A DNA stretch of 64,000 nt from positions 4,523,001 through 4,587,000 of the forward strand of contig NZ_CP054916.1 of the NCBI RefSeq assembly GCF_013364155.1, written 5' to 3'. The DNA is from Streptomyces sp. NA02950 (GTDB lineage: Bacteria; Actinomycetota; Actinomycetes; Streptomycetales; Streptomycetaceae). This document shows, piece by piece, positions 8,621-18,368 of this stretch (positions are counted from its first letter, which is position 1; the number at the start of each line of letters is the position of its first letter). The translations under genes were made by a program, and so were the position numbers. The notes under the pieces are model-generated. The model had not been told where the DNA came from. It worked only from the letters and a program-made list of their open reading frames with translations, and searched no databases.

Positions 8621-9916
8621 TCAGGCCGGTACGTGCACCGCCTCGACGCGGCTCGCGACGACGCGTTCGCGCTCCCGGCGGTGCGCGCGCCCGCGCAGCC
8701 GCAGCACCTGGGAGACGCCCAGCGTCTGGAGGAGGAAGACCGAGGCGAACGCGATCCGGAAGTTGTCGCCGGTCAGGTCGAGCAGCACTCCGACGGCCAG
8801 CAGCGTGGTCATGGAGGCCGTGAAGCCGCCCATGTTGACGATGCCGGAGGCGGTCCCCATCCGCTCGGGCGGGTTGGCGGGGCGGGCGAAGTCGAAGCCG
8901 ATCATCGACGCCGGTCCGCAGGAGCCGAGCACCACGCACAGGGTGACCAGCAGCCACATCGGGGCGTGGGCGGCCGGCCAGGCCAGCACGGTGCCCCACA
9001 GCAGGGCGGTGGTGCCGACCGTGCCGAGGGCCAGCGGGGCGCGGGCGGCGTGGTGGCGGGCGATGACCTGACCGTAGATCAGGCCGATCACCATGTTGGA
9101 GAGCACCACCAGGGTCAGCAGCTCACCCGCCGTGGCACGGGACAGCCCCTCGGCCTCGACCAGGAACGGCATCCCCCACAGCAGCAGGAAGACCATGGCC
9201 GGGAACTGGGTGGTGAAGTGGACCCACATGCCCAGCCGGGTGCCGGGCTCCCGCCAGGCGGCCGCGATCTGACGGCGGACGAAGCCCTCGCCGCCGCGCG
9301 GCGCGGTGACGGGCTCGAACCCCTCGGGGTGGTCCTTGAGGAACACCAGCACCAGGACGAGCACGACCACCCCGCCGACCGCGCTGCCCGCGAAGGTCGG
9401 GGTCCAGCCCGCGCGGTGCAGGGCCTGGGCGATCACCAGGGTGGAGATCAGGTTTCCGGCCATGCCGATCAGCGCGGCGATCTGGCCGATCAGCGGTCCG
9501 CGGCGGGCCGGGAACCAGCGTGAGCCCAGTCGCAGCACGCTGATGAAGGTCATCGCGTCCCCGCAGCCGAGCAGCGCCCGGGCCGCCAGCGCCATCGGGT
9601 ACGAGTGGGAGAGCGCGAAGGCGAACTGCCCGGTGGTGAACAGGGTGGCGCCGAGGGCCAGCACGGTACGGGTGCCGAGCCGGTCCACCAGCAGCCCGAC
9701 GGGTATCTGCATCCCGGCGTAGACCAGCAGCTGGAGGATGGAGAAGCTGGACAGCGCCGAGGCGTTGATGTGGAAGCGCTCGGCGGCGTCGATGCCGGCC
9801 ACCCCGAGGCTGGTGCGATAGGTGATGGCGATGAAGTAGACGCCGACGCCGAGGCCCCAGACGGCGACGGCACGGCGCCCGCCGGGTGGGTCCCCGGGCA
9901 ACCGGGCGGTGGTCAT
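8621..9916 (-). CDS. MFS transporter
   Basis: The product has 431 residues with about twelve hydrophobic segments. A basic loop between segments 2 and 3 (GLLVDRLGTRTVLALGATLF) is the classical MFS motif. The sequence looks like the anion:cation symporter/nitrate-sulfonate type, but no substrate is certain. Its ATG overlaps the stop of the upstream GntR gene (ATGA, 9913-9916), so regulator and transporter form a coupled operon. The usual inference is that the GntR protein senses the transported organic acid or a metabolite of it. Confidence 0.88.
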   Translation of the reverse strand: MTTARLPGDPPGGRRAVAVWGLGVGVYFIAITYRTSLGVAGIDAAERFHINASALSSFSILQLLVYAGMQIPVGLLVDRLGTRTVLALGATLFTTGQFAFALSHSYPMALAARALLGCGDAMTFISVLRLGSRWFPARRGPLIGQIAALIGMAGNLISTLVIAQALHRAGWTPTFAGSAVGGVVVLVLVLVFLKDHPEGFEPVTAPRGGEGFVRRQIAAAWREPGTRLGMWVHFTTQFPAMVFLLLWGMPFLVEAEGLSRATAGELLTLVVLSNMVIGLIYGQVIARHHAARAPLALGTVGTTALLWGTVLAWPAAHAPMWLLVTLCVVLGSCGPASMIGFDFARPANPPERMGTASGIVNMGGFTASMTTLLAVGVLLDLTGDNFRIAFASVFLLQTLGVSQVLRLRGRAHRRERERVVASRVEAVHVPA

Positions 9917-10572
9917 CGTGCCTCACCCCGGGCGAGGTTGTTCACCCAGCTGATGTGGCGCTGCACGGTGGCGGAGGCCGAGAGCGCGTCCCCGGCGCGC
10001 AGGGCGGTCAGGATCTCGGTGTGCTCGGTGATGTTCTTGGCGATGCGGTCCGGTTCGGCGTGCATGGTGGCGACCCCCATCCGCAGCTGCCGGTCCCGCA
10101 GCTGGTCGTACAGCTGGGCCAGGATGCCGTTCCCGGCGGCCTTGACGATCGCGGCGTGGAAGCACCGGTCGGCGGCGGCGAACGCGGCGAGGTCCCCGGC
10201 CGCCGCATGGCCCTTCTGCTCCTCCAGCAGCTCCTCCAGCCGCAGCAGCAGCGGCTCCGCGGCGGGGACGACCTTGGCGACCGCGTGCTGCTCGACCAGC
10301 AGCCGGGTCTCGACCACGTCCGCGATCTCCTGCGCGGAGACCGGCAGCACCAGGGCGCCCTTCTTCGGGTAGAGCTTGAGCAGCCCCTCGGCCTCCAGCC
10401 GCAGCAGCGCCTCCCGCACCGGCGTACGGGAGACCCCGACGGCCTCGGCCAGCTCCCCTTCACTCAGCAGGGTGCCGCCCTCGTAACGGCGGTCGAGGAC
10501 CGCCTGCTTGACATGGATGTAGACACGCTCGGCGGCGGGCGGCGGCTTGGTGGCCGTATCGGTGGGACTCAT
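9913..10572 (-). CDS. GntR-family regulator (FadR/FCD type)
   Basis: The ATG at 10572 (MSPTDTATKPPP...) gives 219 residues; a GTG at 10581 is an alternative. Residues about 15-80 are a GntR winged helix (GGTLLSEGELAEAVGVSRTPVREALLRL). The rest is an all-helical FCD effector domain with spaced Asp/His residues (FAAADRCFHAAIVKAAGN, ITEHTEILTALRAGD) that usually bind a metal and a carboxylate ligand. The gene is coupled to the MFS gene and probably controls it. An ATAC-N5-GTAT dyad lies just upstream. Confidence 0.88.
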   Translation of the reverse strand: MSPTDTATKPPPAAERVYIHVKQAVLDRRYEGGTLLSEGELAEAVGVSRTPVREALLRLEAEGLLKLYPKKGALVLPVSAQEIADVVETRLLVEQHAVAKVVPAAEPLLLRLEELLEEQKGHAAAGDLAAFAAADRCFHAAIVKAAGNGILAQLYDQLRDRQLRMGVATMHAEPDRIAKNITEHTEILTALRAGDALSASATVQRHISWVNNLARGEAR

Positions 10573-10588
10573 GATGCGCACATCATAG

Positions 10589-10601
10589 ATACATCAGGTA
10601 T
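10589..10601. promoter_or_regulatory. Candidate FCD-type GntR operator
   Basis: ATACATCAGGTAT is a spaced palindrome (ATAC-N5-GTAT), 16 bp before the GntR start. FCD-type GntR operators often have GTAT/ATAC-like half-sites, so autoregulation is plausible. Inference only. Confidence 0.4.
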
Positions 10602-10608
10602 GCACAAG

Positions 10609-10639
10609 GATCCCCCGTCCGCGATGCGGACGGGGGATC
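10609..10639 (-). terminator. Terminator of the first bkd operon
   Basis: A perfect 14-bp stem (10609-10622/10626-10639) with a 3-nt loop lies just past the E2 stop on the minus strand and before the GntR promoter. Confidence 0.75.
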
Positions 10640-10654
10640 GGGTCGAGTGCCGGA

Positions 10655-12106
10655 TCAGCCCCAGGTGATGAGGCGCTTGGGGCGCTCCAGGATGGCCGCG
10701 ACATCCGCGAGCACGCGGGAGCCGAGCTCGCCGTCGACCAGCCGGTGGTCGAAGGAGAGCGCGAGCGTGGTCACCTGGCGTGGCTTCACCTCGCCCTTGT
10801 GGACCCACGGCTGGAGCTTGACGGCGCCGAAGGCGAGGATCGCGGACTCACCGGGGTTGAGGATCGGGGTACCGGTGTCCACGCCGAAGACGCCGACGTT
10901 GGTGATGGTCACCGTGCCGCCGGACATCGCCGCCGGGCTGGTCCTGCCCTCGCGGGCGGTGGAGACCAGCTCGCCCAGGGCGGACGCCAGTTCGGGCAGG
11001 GTCTTGGCGCCCGCGTCCTTGATGTTCGGGACGATGAGCCCGCGCGGAGTGGCCGCCGCGATGCCCAGGTTGACGTAGTCCTTGTAGACGATCTCCTGGT
11101 TCTCCTCGTCCCAGGAGGCATTGACGTCCGGGTTGCGCTTGATGGCCACCAGCAGGGCCTTGGCGACCAGCAGCAACGGGTTGACCCGCAGCCCGGCCAG
11201 GTCCGGGTCCTGCTTGAGGTCGGCGACCAGCTTCATGGTGCGGGTGACGTCGACGGTCACGAACTCCGTCACATGCGGCGCGGTGAAGGCGCTGCTGACC
11301 ATGGCCTGCGCGGTGGCCTTCCGGACGCCCTTGATGGGCACCCGGCGCTCCCGGGCCCCCGGGGCCGCGGCCTCGGCGGCGGCGGGGACGGCGGCGGGCG
11401 CCTCGGCCGCGGGCACGGCCTCGGCCGCCGCGTGGACGTCGTCACGGGTGATGATCCCGTCCGGGCCGGTCGGGGTGACCGTGGCCAGGTCGATGCCCAG
11501 GTCCTTGGCCAGCTTGCGGACCGGGGGCTTGGCCAGCGGGCGGGCCGCGCCGGGGCGGGGGCCGTGGCCGTTGAGCTCGGGGCCGGCCGCGGTCTCCACC
11601 GGGGCGGACGCGGGGGCGGGGGCCTGGGCCTTGGGCGCGGCGGGGGCCGCCGGGGCGGCGGGCGCGGTACGCGGCTGCTGCTGGCCCGGCACCGGCTTGC
11701 GCGGACGGCGCTTGGTGGAGGAGGGCGCCGCGCCGTAGCCGACCAGATTGGCCTGGCGGCCCTCCTGTTCGGCGGGCTCGGGGGCGGCCTCGGGGGCCTC
11801 GGGCGCGGTGGCGGTCTCGGGGGCGGGCGCGGGCGCGTCACCGGCGCCCGGCTGGGTGTCCACCGAGATGATCACCGTGCCGACGTCCACCGTGGTGCCC
11901 TCGTCGAAGCGCAGTTCGTGCACCACCCCGTCGAAGGGGATGGGCAGCTCGACGGCGGCCTTGGCGGTCTCGACCTCGCACACCACCTGGCCGTCGGTCA
12001 CGGTGTCGCCCGGGGCCACGAACCACTTGAGGATCTCGGCCTCGGTCAGTCCCTCGCCCACGTCGGGCATCTTGAACTCACGGAAGCGCTGTTCGACTGC
12101 GGTCAT
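10655..12106 (-). CDS. bkdC: Branched-chain 2-oxoacid dehydrogenase E2 (dihydrolipoyl acyltransferase), copy 1
   Basis: The ATG at 12106 has AGGAGAT upstream and gives 483 residues. The order is an N-terminal lipoyl domain with lipoyl-lysine K49 in VETAKAAVEL, a long Ala/Pro linker, a peripheral-subunit-binding domain (PPVRKLAKDLGIDLATVTPTG), then the acyltransferase domain ending with the catalytic SFDHRLVDG motif. The protein moves acyl groups from E1 to CoA, forming isobutyryl-, isovaleryl- or 2-methylbutyryl-CoA, the starters for branched fatty acids and polyketides. It is third in the E1alpha-E1beta-E2 operon, 22 bp after E1beta. No E3 gene is nearby, so a shared lipoamide dehydrogenase is assumed. 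Confidence 0.92.
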   Translation of the reverse strand: MTAVEQRFREFKMPDVGEGLTEAEILKWFVAPGDTVTDGQVVCEVETAKAAVELPIPFDGVVHELRFDEGTTVDVGTVIISVDTQPGAGDAPAPAPETATAPEAPEAAPEPAEQEGRQANLVGYGAAPSSTKRRPRKPVPGQQQPRTAPAAPAAPAAPKAQAPAPASAPVETAAGPELNGHGPRPGAARPLAKPPVRKLAKDLGIDLATVTPTGPDGIITRDDVHAAAEAVPAAEAPAAVPAAAEAAAPGARERRVPIKGVRKATAQAMVSSAFTAPHVTEFVTVDVTRTMKLVADLKQDPDLAGLRVNPLLLVAKALLVAIKRNPDVNASWDEENQEIVYKDYVNLGIAAATPRGLIVPNIKDAGAKTLPELASALGELVSTAREGRTSPAAMSGGTVTITNVGVFGVDTGTPILNPGESAILAFGAVKLQPWVHKGEVKPRQVTTLALSFDHRLVDGELGSRVLADVAAILERPKRLITWG

Positions 12107-12128
12107 CGTCACGATCTCCTCAAGCCCT

Positions 12129-13109
<981 letters not shown>

Positions 13110-13110
13110 G

Positions 13111-14274
13111 TCAGATGCCTTCCTCAGCGGTGACGAACGAAGCCTGGTACGCGGCGAACTGGGCCCGCTCCTCGTCCACGAGGGCGTGGCCGTCGGCGTA
13201 GGTGTGTTCGAACATGGCCAGGTCGTCGGGGTCCGGCATGGCCCGTACCGCGTCCCGGACCCGCTTGGCCAGCGCGTCGCTCTCCCGCTCGAGACCGGCG
13301 AAGAACTCCTCGTCGGCCAGCCCCTGCTTGGTGAGATGGGTGCGCAGCCGCAGGATCGGGTCCTTGGTCTCCCACAGCTCGCGCTCCTCGGCCGAGCGGT
13401 AGCGCGTCGGGTCGTCGGAGGTGGTGTGGGCGCCCATGCGGTAGGTGAACGCCTCGATGAGCATCGGGCCCTGACCGGTGCGCGCCCGCTCCAGCGCGGC
13501 CCTGGTCACGGCGAGACAGGCCAGTACGTCATTGCCGTCCACCCGGACGCCGGGGAAACCGAACCCCTGGGCGCGCTGGTAGAGCGGCACCCGGGTCTGG
13601 CGCTCGGTGGGCTCGGAGATGGCCCACTGGTTGTTCTGGCAGAAGAAGACGACCGGGGCGTTGTAGACCGCGGAGAAGGTGAAGGACTCGGCGACGTCGC
13701 CCTGGCTGGAGGCGCCGTCACCGAAGTAGGCGATCACCGCGGAATCCGCGCCGTCCTTGGCGACACCCATCGCGTAGCCGGTGGCGTGCAGCGTCTGCGA
13801 GCCGATGACGATGGTGTAGAGGTGGAAATTGTTGCTGTTGGGATCCCATCCGCCGTGGTTCACCCCACGGAACATCCCCAGCAGATTGGTCGGGTCGACA
13901 CCCCGGCACCAGGCCACACCGTGTTCGCGGTACGTGGGAAAGACGTAGTCGGAAGTCTGGAGCGCACGGCCGGAGCCGATCTGCGCCGCCTCCTGGCCCA
14001 GCAGCGAGGCCCACAGGCCCAGCTCGCCCTGGCGCTGGAGGGTGGTGGCCTCGGCGTCGAACCGCCGCGTGAGCACCATGTCGCGGTACAGGCCGCGCAG
14101 CTCGTCGGGGGTGGGGTCGATGGAGTACTCGGGGTGTTCGACCCGTTCGCCCTCGGGGGTCAGCAGTTGTACGAGATCGGTCTGGCCCGCCGCCTGCTTC
14201 TTGGCGTTCCCCGCGCTCGTGCGCTTGGCTCCGCTGCGGCGCGGCTTGCGCGCGGCAGTGCTCTCCACGGTCAC
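13111..14274 (-). CDS. bkdA: Branched-chain 2-oxoacid dehydrogenase E1 alpha, copy 1
   Basis: The product has 387 residues. The thiamine-diphosphate motif is clear: GDGASSQGD, then about 20 residues to CQNNQWAIS. RMGAHTTSDDPTRYR is the phosphorylation-loop region typical of E1alpha. The N-terminal 40 residues are basic and low-complexity. This is the first gene of the operon. Its upstream region carries an AT-rich dyad that could bind an Lrp-type regulator. Confidence 0.93.
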   Translation of the reverse strand: MTVESTAARKPRRSGAKRTSAGNAKKQAAGQTDLVQLLTPEGERVEHPEYSIDPTPDELRGLYRDMVLTRRFDAEATTLQRQGELGLWASLLGQEAAQIGSGRALQTSDYVFPTYREHGVAWCRGVDPTNLLGMFRGVNHGGWDPNSNNFHLYTIVIGSQTLHATGYAMGVAKDGADSAVIAYFGDGASSQGDVAESFTFSAVYNAPVVFFCQNNQWAISEPTERQTRVPLYQRAQGFGFPGVRVDGNDVLACLAVTRAALERARTGQGPMLIEAFTYRMGAHTTSDDPTRYRSAEERELWETKDPILRLRTHLTKQGLADEEFFAGLERESDALAKRVRDAVRAMPDPDDLAMFEHTYADGHALVDEERAQFAAYQASFVTAEEGI

Positions 14275-14460
14275 GTTGCTCCTCCGTCTGTCCGGCCTCC
14301 GGGATCCGCCGGCGGCCAGTTGCGGCTCGCCCGTTCACGGCGACGGTGCACGGGGTGGGTGCGCCGAAGCCCGACCGGGCGTGACAGGTTTCCCGGCGGC
14401 TGGCCCTGCAAAAGGCACGTTACCCAGTGCGTCACATGTCTGCGAAACCCCACTTGACCT

Positions 14461-14491
14461 GCAATTTTGCTTGGATTTCCAAGTAAATTGC
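14461..14491. promoter_or_regulatory. AT-rich dyad in the bkd1/response-regulator promoter
   Basis: The left arm GCAATTTTGCTTGG and the right arm CCAAGTAAATTGC form a near-perfect inverted repeat around ATT, with one extra base. It stands out in a 72%-GC genome. It lies 187 bp before bkdA copy 1 and 90 bp before the divergent response regulator. Lrp/AsnC regulators favour such AT-rich dyads, and the Lrp-type gene at 30192 is the obvious candidate. The rest of the 306-bp gap shows no gene. Confidence 0.55.
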
Positions 14492-14580
14492 GCTGATGGG
14501 GACACATCCACTGGTCACAGCCCCGCAGTCCGCCGGACAAGCGCACGGTATCCCGCTGGACAAAGGCACGGGAAGAGTTG

Positions 14581-15261
14581 GTGTGTGAGACTGGATCCGT
14601 GCGCGAGGAAGGAAAAATCAGGATTTTCCTACTCGACGACCATGAAGTCGTACGGCGCGGCGTCCGGGAGCTCCTGGCGAGCGAGCCGGACATGGAAGTG
14701 GTCGGCGAGGCGGGCACCGCGGCCGATGGGCTGGCCCGGATCACGGCCACCCGTCCCGATGTCGCCGTGCTCGACGTCCGGCTGCCGGACCGCAGCGGGG
14801 TCGAGGTCTGCCGGGAGATCCGCTCGCGCGACGAGTCCGTCCACTGCATGATGCTCACCTCCTTCGCGGACGACGAGGCGCTCTTCGACGCCATCATGGC
14901 GGGCGCCTCGGGATATGTGCTCAAGGACATCCGGGGCGGTGAACTGCTCGCCGCGGTGCGGGACGTGGCGGCGGGCCGCTCACTGCTGGACCCGGTGGCC
15001 ACCGCCCGGGTGCTGGACCGGCTGCGCGGCGGCGTCGCCAAGCCCGACGACCGGCTGGCCTCGCTCACCGAACAGGAGCGCCGGATACTGCTGCTGATAG
15101 GGGAGGGGCTGACCAACCGGGCGATCGGCGAGCGGCTCCATCTCGCCGAGAAGACCATCAAGAACTATGTCTCCAGTCTGCTCTCCAAACTGGGCATGGA
15201 GCGCCGCTCGCAGGCCGCGGCGTATGTGGCCCGGATGCAGGCCGAGACCCAGAAGCACTGA
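14581..15261 (+). CDS. NarL/LuxR-family response regulator (orphan)
   Basis: The GTG at 14581 has GGAAGAG upstream; a GTG at 14599 is an alternative. The product has about 226 residues. The receiver domain (1-125) has the acidic pair D19/D20, phospho-acceptor D65 in VAVLDVRLPD, and a late Lys in GYVLKDIRGG. The C-terminal LuxR HTH is ERRILLLIGEGLTNRAIGER followed by LHLAEKTIKNYVSSLLSKLG. It resembles DevR/DosR-type regulators. No histidine kinase is adjacent, so its partner is unknown. It shares its promoter region with the first bkd operon. Confidence 0.88.
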   Translation: MCETGSVREEGKIRIFLLDDHEVVRRGVRELLASEPDMEVVGEAGTAADGLARITATRPDVAVLDVRLPDRSGVEVCREIRSRDESVHCMMLTSFADDEALFDAIMAGASGYVLKDIRGGELLAAVRDVAAGRSLLDPVATARVLDRLRGGVAKPDDRLASLTEQERRILLLIGEGLTNRAIGERLHLAEKTIKNYVSSLLSKLGMERRSQAAAYVARMQAETQKH

Positions 15262-15369
15262 GCCGCCCCGGAGGCACCGGGATTCCCGCCCGCCCCTCAC
15301 CGCACCGACCCGCCCCCGCGTACCACCGCGCGCCCGGGCCGTGACGCCGCGTGATCTAACATCTGGCAA

Positions 15370-16407
15370 GTGCCGCGCTCACATGTCACCTCCGCCGAGG
15401 CCGCTCCCGACGGGGAAACCCTGAGCGCCCTGCTCCGCCGCTACGACCGCGCCGGTGAGGCGCTGTCCTGCCGCCCGCTCACCCAGGGACTGCTCAATCG
15501 CGGCTACCACCTGACCACCACCCGCGGCCGGTTCTTCCTCAAGCACCACCTCGACGGCGACCGCGCCGTCATCACCCGCCAGCACCGGGCCACCCAGCGG
15601 CTGGAGGCGCTCGGACTGCCCGTCGCCCCGCCCGTCCCCGACGCCCACGGGCACACCGTCGCCGTCATCGGCGGGCGCTGCTACGCGCTGCACCCCTGGG
15701 TGGACGGACGGCACCGGGACGGCGGTGAGCTGACCGCCCCCCAGTGCTGGCGACTGGGCGGGCTGCTCGGGGTCGTGCACACCGGTCTGGAGCGGGTCAT
15801 GCGGGCGCGTACGCACGATCGACAGCCCCCGGACCCCTCGGCCGCCCCCGAGGACACCCTCACCGTCATCGACGAGCTGCTGGCACTGGTCCGCCGCCAC
15901 CGCCCGCGCGACAGCTTCGACGAACTCGCCGAACACCGGCTGGTCGAGCGGCGGACCCTGGTCGAGCGGTACGGCCACCGGCGGCCGGAGGCGGACGCCG
16001 TACCGGCCACCGGCTGGGTCCATGGCGACTTCCACCCGCTGAACCTGCTCTACCGCGATACGGAACCGGCGGCCATCGTCGACTGGGACCGCTTAGGGGT
16101 GCAGCCGCGCGCCGAGGAGGCGGTACGCGCCGCCGCGATCTTCTTCGTACGTCCCGGGGGCACCCTGGAGCTCCCCAAGATCCGTTCCTACGCCCGGGCC
16201 TACCGCCGCACGGCGGGCGCGGGAGCCGCCGAGATGGCCGCAGCCGTCCACCGGGTGTGGTGGGAGCGGCTCAATGACTTCTGGATGCTGTGCTGGCGCT
16301 ACCAGCGCGGGGACCGGCGCGCCGATCACCAGTTCCCGGCGGCCGCGGCGCTGGTGGTGTGGTGGACGCGGGAGTACGAGGCGGTCCGGGACGCCTTCTG
16401 CGACTGA
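15370..16407 (+). CDS. Aminoglycoside/choline-kinase-like phosphotransferase
   Basis: The product has 345 residues from a GTG start. The APH fold is supported by an N-terminal Lys-containing strand (RGRFFLKHHLDGDR), the catalytic-loop signature WVHGDFHPLNLLY, and the metal-binding IVDWDRLGV. Such enzymes phosphorylate small hydroxylated substrates such as choline, homoserine, sugars or antibiotics; the substrate here is unknown. Codon 242 (16093-16095) is a rare TTA, so expression may be bldA-dependent. The gene is convergent with the Ser/Thr kinase gene, from which a strong hairpin separates it. Confidence 0.82.
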   Translation: MPRSHVTSAEAAPDGETLSALLRRYDRAGEALSCRPLTQGLLNRGYHLTTTRGRFFLKHHLDGDRAVITRQHRATQRLEALGLPVAPPVPDAHGHTVAVIGGRCYALHPWVDGRHRDGGELTAPQCWRLGGLLGVVHTGLERVMRARTHDRQPPDPSAAPEDTLTVIDELLALVRRHRPRDSFDELAEHRLVERRTLVERYGHRRPEADAVPATGWVHGDFHPLNLLYRDTEPAAIVDWDRLGVQPRAEEAVRAAAIFFVRPGGTLELPKIRSYARAYRRTAGAGAAEMAAAVHRVWWERLNDFWMLCWRYQRGDRRADHQFPAAAALVVWWTREYEAVRDAFCD

Positions 16408-16432
16408 CGGGCCGCCGCGGGGTCCGGACACG

Positions 16433-16468
16433 ACGGACGGCCGGGGCCCGAAGGCCCCGGCCGTCCGT
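16433..16468. terminator. 16-bp bidirectional hairpin terminator
   Basis: A perfect 16-bp stem (16433-16448/16453-16468) with a CGAA loop sits between two convergent genes and can serve both. Confidence 0.85.
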
Positions 16469-16480
16469 GATGTCCCGTGA

Positions 16481-18058
16481 TCAGCCCGCGTCGCTCGCGT
16501 CGTCCGTCGGCACGTCCGACGTCGGCGGAGTGGTCTCCTCGTCCGGCGGCGCAGTGGTCTCCTCACCGCCGGGCGTGGTCTCCTCGCCGGTCGGCTCCTC
16601 GGTGGGCTCGCCCGTCGGCTCCCCGGTCGGCTCCTGCGTGGGGTAGTCGTCCGAGTACGAGGGCGTCGGGCCCTGGCTCGGGGTGTAGTCGTCGTCCGTG
16701 CCGCCGGTGTTCTCGTCGGACGGCGTCGGCTCGGTCGTCTCGTCGGTCGGCTTGTCGCTCGGCCGCGAGGTCTCCTTCTGCTGGTGGGTCGCCGGGGGCT
16801 TGTTCGGCTCGCCCCCGCCGTCCTTCTTCCCCGCCTGGAGGGCGAAGGCGACACCGGCCGCGATGGCGATCACCGCGAGCGCGGCGATCAGCCACAGCCT
16901 GCCGCGGCCCTTGCGGCGTCCGCCGGAGCCGTTGTCGTAGCCACCGCCGTAGCCGTCGTCGTCACCACCCCCGCGGGTGGGGATGATCGGCTGCTGGGAC
17001 GTGTCGCCGTGGCCGGGGTGCGGCAGCGCGGTGGTCCCCGCGACGCCGGGCATGCCCATGGCGGGGGTGGACCCGCCCAGATGCTGGGTGACCGGGCCGG
17101 TGTTCCACATCCCGGTGTGGCCGCCCGCCTCGTGCAGCATCTGGAGCGCGTACTGGACCAGCCCGCGCATCTCCTCGGCGCTCTGGAACCGGTCGTCCGG
17201 GTCCTTGGCGAGGGAGCGCATCACCAGGCCGTCCAGCTCCGGCGGCACCGTGCCGCCGGAGGTCTCCGACGGCGGCACCGGGGTGTCCTGGACGTGCTGG
17301 TAGACGACGGACAGCGGGGTCTCGCCGGTGAACGGAGGGCGCAGCGCCAGCAGCTCGTAGAGCAGACAGCCGGTCGCGTACAGGTCGGAGCGGTGGTCCA
17401 CGGCCTTGCCGAGGGCCTGCTCCGGGGAGAGGTACTGCGGGGTGCCCATGACCATGCCGGTCTGGGTCATCGTGGACTGCGCGCCGTGCAGGGCGCGGGC
17501 GATGCCGAAGTCCATCACCTTGACGGCGCCGCTGTGAGTGATGATCACGTTCGCGGGCTTGATGTCACGGTGCACGATGCCGTGCTGATGGCTGTAGGCG
17601 AGCGCCTCCAGCACCCCGGAGACGATGATCAGCGCCTGGTCGGGCGGCGGTGCCTCGGCGTTGAGCAGCAGATCGCGGATGGTCCGGCCCTCGACCAGCT
17701 CCATGACGATGTACGGCACGGTGTTCTGGCCGATGACGTCTTCGCCGGAGTCGTAGACCGCGACCACCGCGTGGTGGTTCAGCCCGGCGACGGACTGTGC
17801 CTCGCGGGTGAAACGGGCCTTGGACACCGGGTCCTCGGCCAGGTCGGCGCGGAGCAGCTTCACCGCGACCGTCCGGCCGAGCCGGAGGTCCTCGGCGCCG
17901 AACACCTCGGCCATGCCACCGCGGCCGAGGCGGCGGGTAAGGCGATATCGTCCATCGCCGACAAGGCCTCCGTTACCCCACAACTCCGGCGAGTCCGACA
18001 TTCCGGACCCGCTGGCGTCAGGTTCGGAGGGCCCCTGGGCGCTCTGGGTCTGTGCCAT
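16481..18058 (-). CDS. Membrane Ser/Thr protein kinase 1
   Basis: The start is set at 18058 (MAQTQSAQGPSEPD...) because a GAGGA site precedes it; the frame is open to 18292. The product has 525 residues. The Hanks kinase domain spans about 35-300: GRGGMAEVF loop, VAVKLL lysine, HRDIKPANVI catalytic loop, DFG in KVMDFGIAR, and the MGTPQYLSPEQ activation segment. A linker follows, then one transmembrane helix (LWLIAALAVIAIAAGVAFAL), then a Thr/Glu/Pro-rich outer tail without PASTA repeats. Part of the tail reads as PTGEPTGEPTEEPTGEE. It is divergent from kinase 2. Confidence 0.92.
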   Translation of the reverse strand: MAQTQSAQGPSEPDASGSGMSDSPELWGNGGLVGDGRYRLTRRLGRGGMAEVFGAEDLRLGRTVAVKLLRADLAEDPVSKARFTREAQSVAGLNHHAVVAVYDSGEDVIGQNTVPYIVMELVEGRTIRDLLLNAEAPPPDQALIIVSGVLEALAYSHQHGIVHRDIKPANVIITHSGAVKVMDFGIARALHGAQSTMTQTGMVMGTPQYLSPEQALGKAVDHRSDLYATGCLLYELLALRPPFTGETPLSVVYQHVQDTPVPPSETSGGTVPPELDGLVMRSLAKDPDDRFQSAEEMRGLVQYALQMLHEAGGHTGMWNTGPVTQHLGGSTPAMGMPGVAGTTALPHPGHGDTSQQPIIPTRGGGDDDGYGGGYDNGSGGRRKGRGRLWLIAALAVIAIAAGVAFALQAGKKDGGGEPNKPPATHQQKETSRPSDKPTDETTEPTPSDENTGGTDDDYTPSQGPTPSYSDDYPTQEPTGEPTGEPTEEPTGEETTPGGEETTAPPDEETTPPTSDVPTDDASDAG

Positions 18059-18368
18059 CGGTCCTCGCCGTCTCGTTCTCGGTGGGGGTCTGGTCGACAT
18101 CGCCCCGCCCACGGGCGGTACGGTTCCTGCTAGGCACGCTACAGCCTTCGCGCCGCACATCGGTTGTGATGGACCGGCCATCAAACCCGTTGACGGTGAA
18201 GCGATGCAAATCGCGTGACGGGTTCTTGCGCATCCGGTCACGGAACGGGCACGCGGCTTGACGTGTCCGTGGCCTGGGGCAGACTTGGCCACGATATCCA
18301 GAACTTGAAGATCAATGCGTTGAAACGTGCGCGTCAGAACAGTGAGTGCGCCGAGGGGGATGTAGGAA

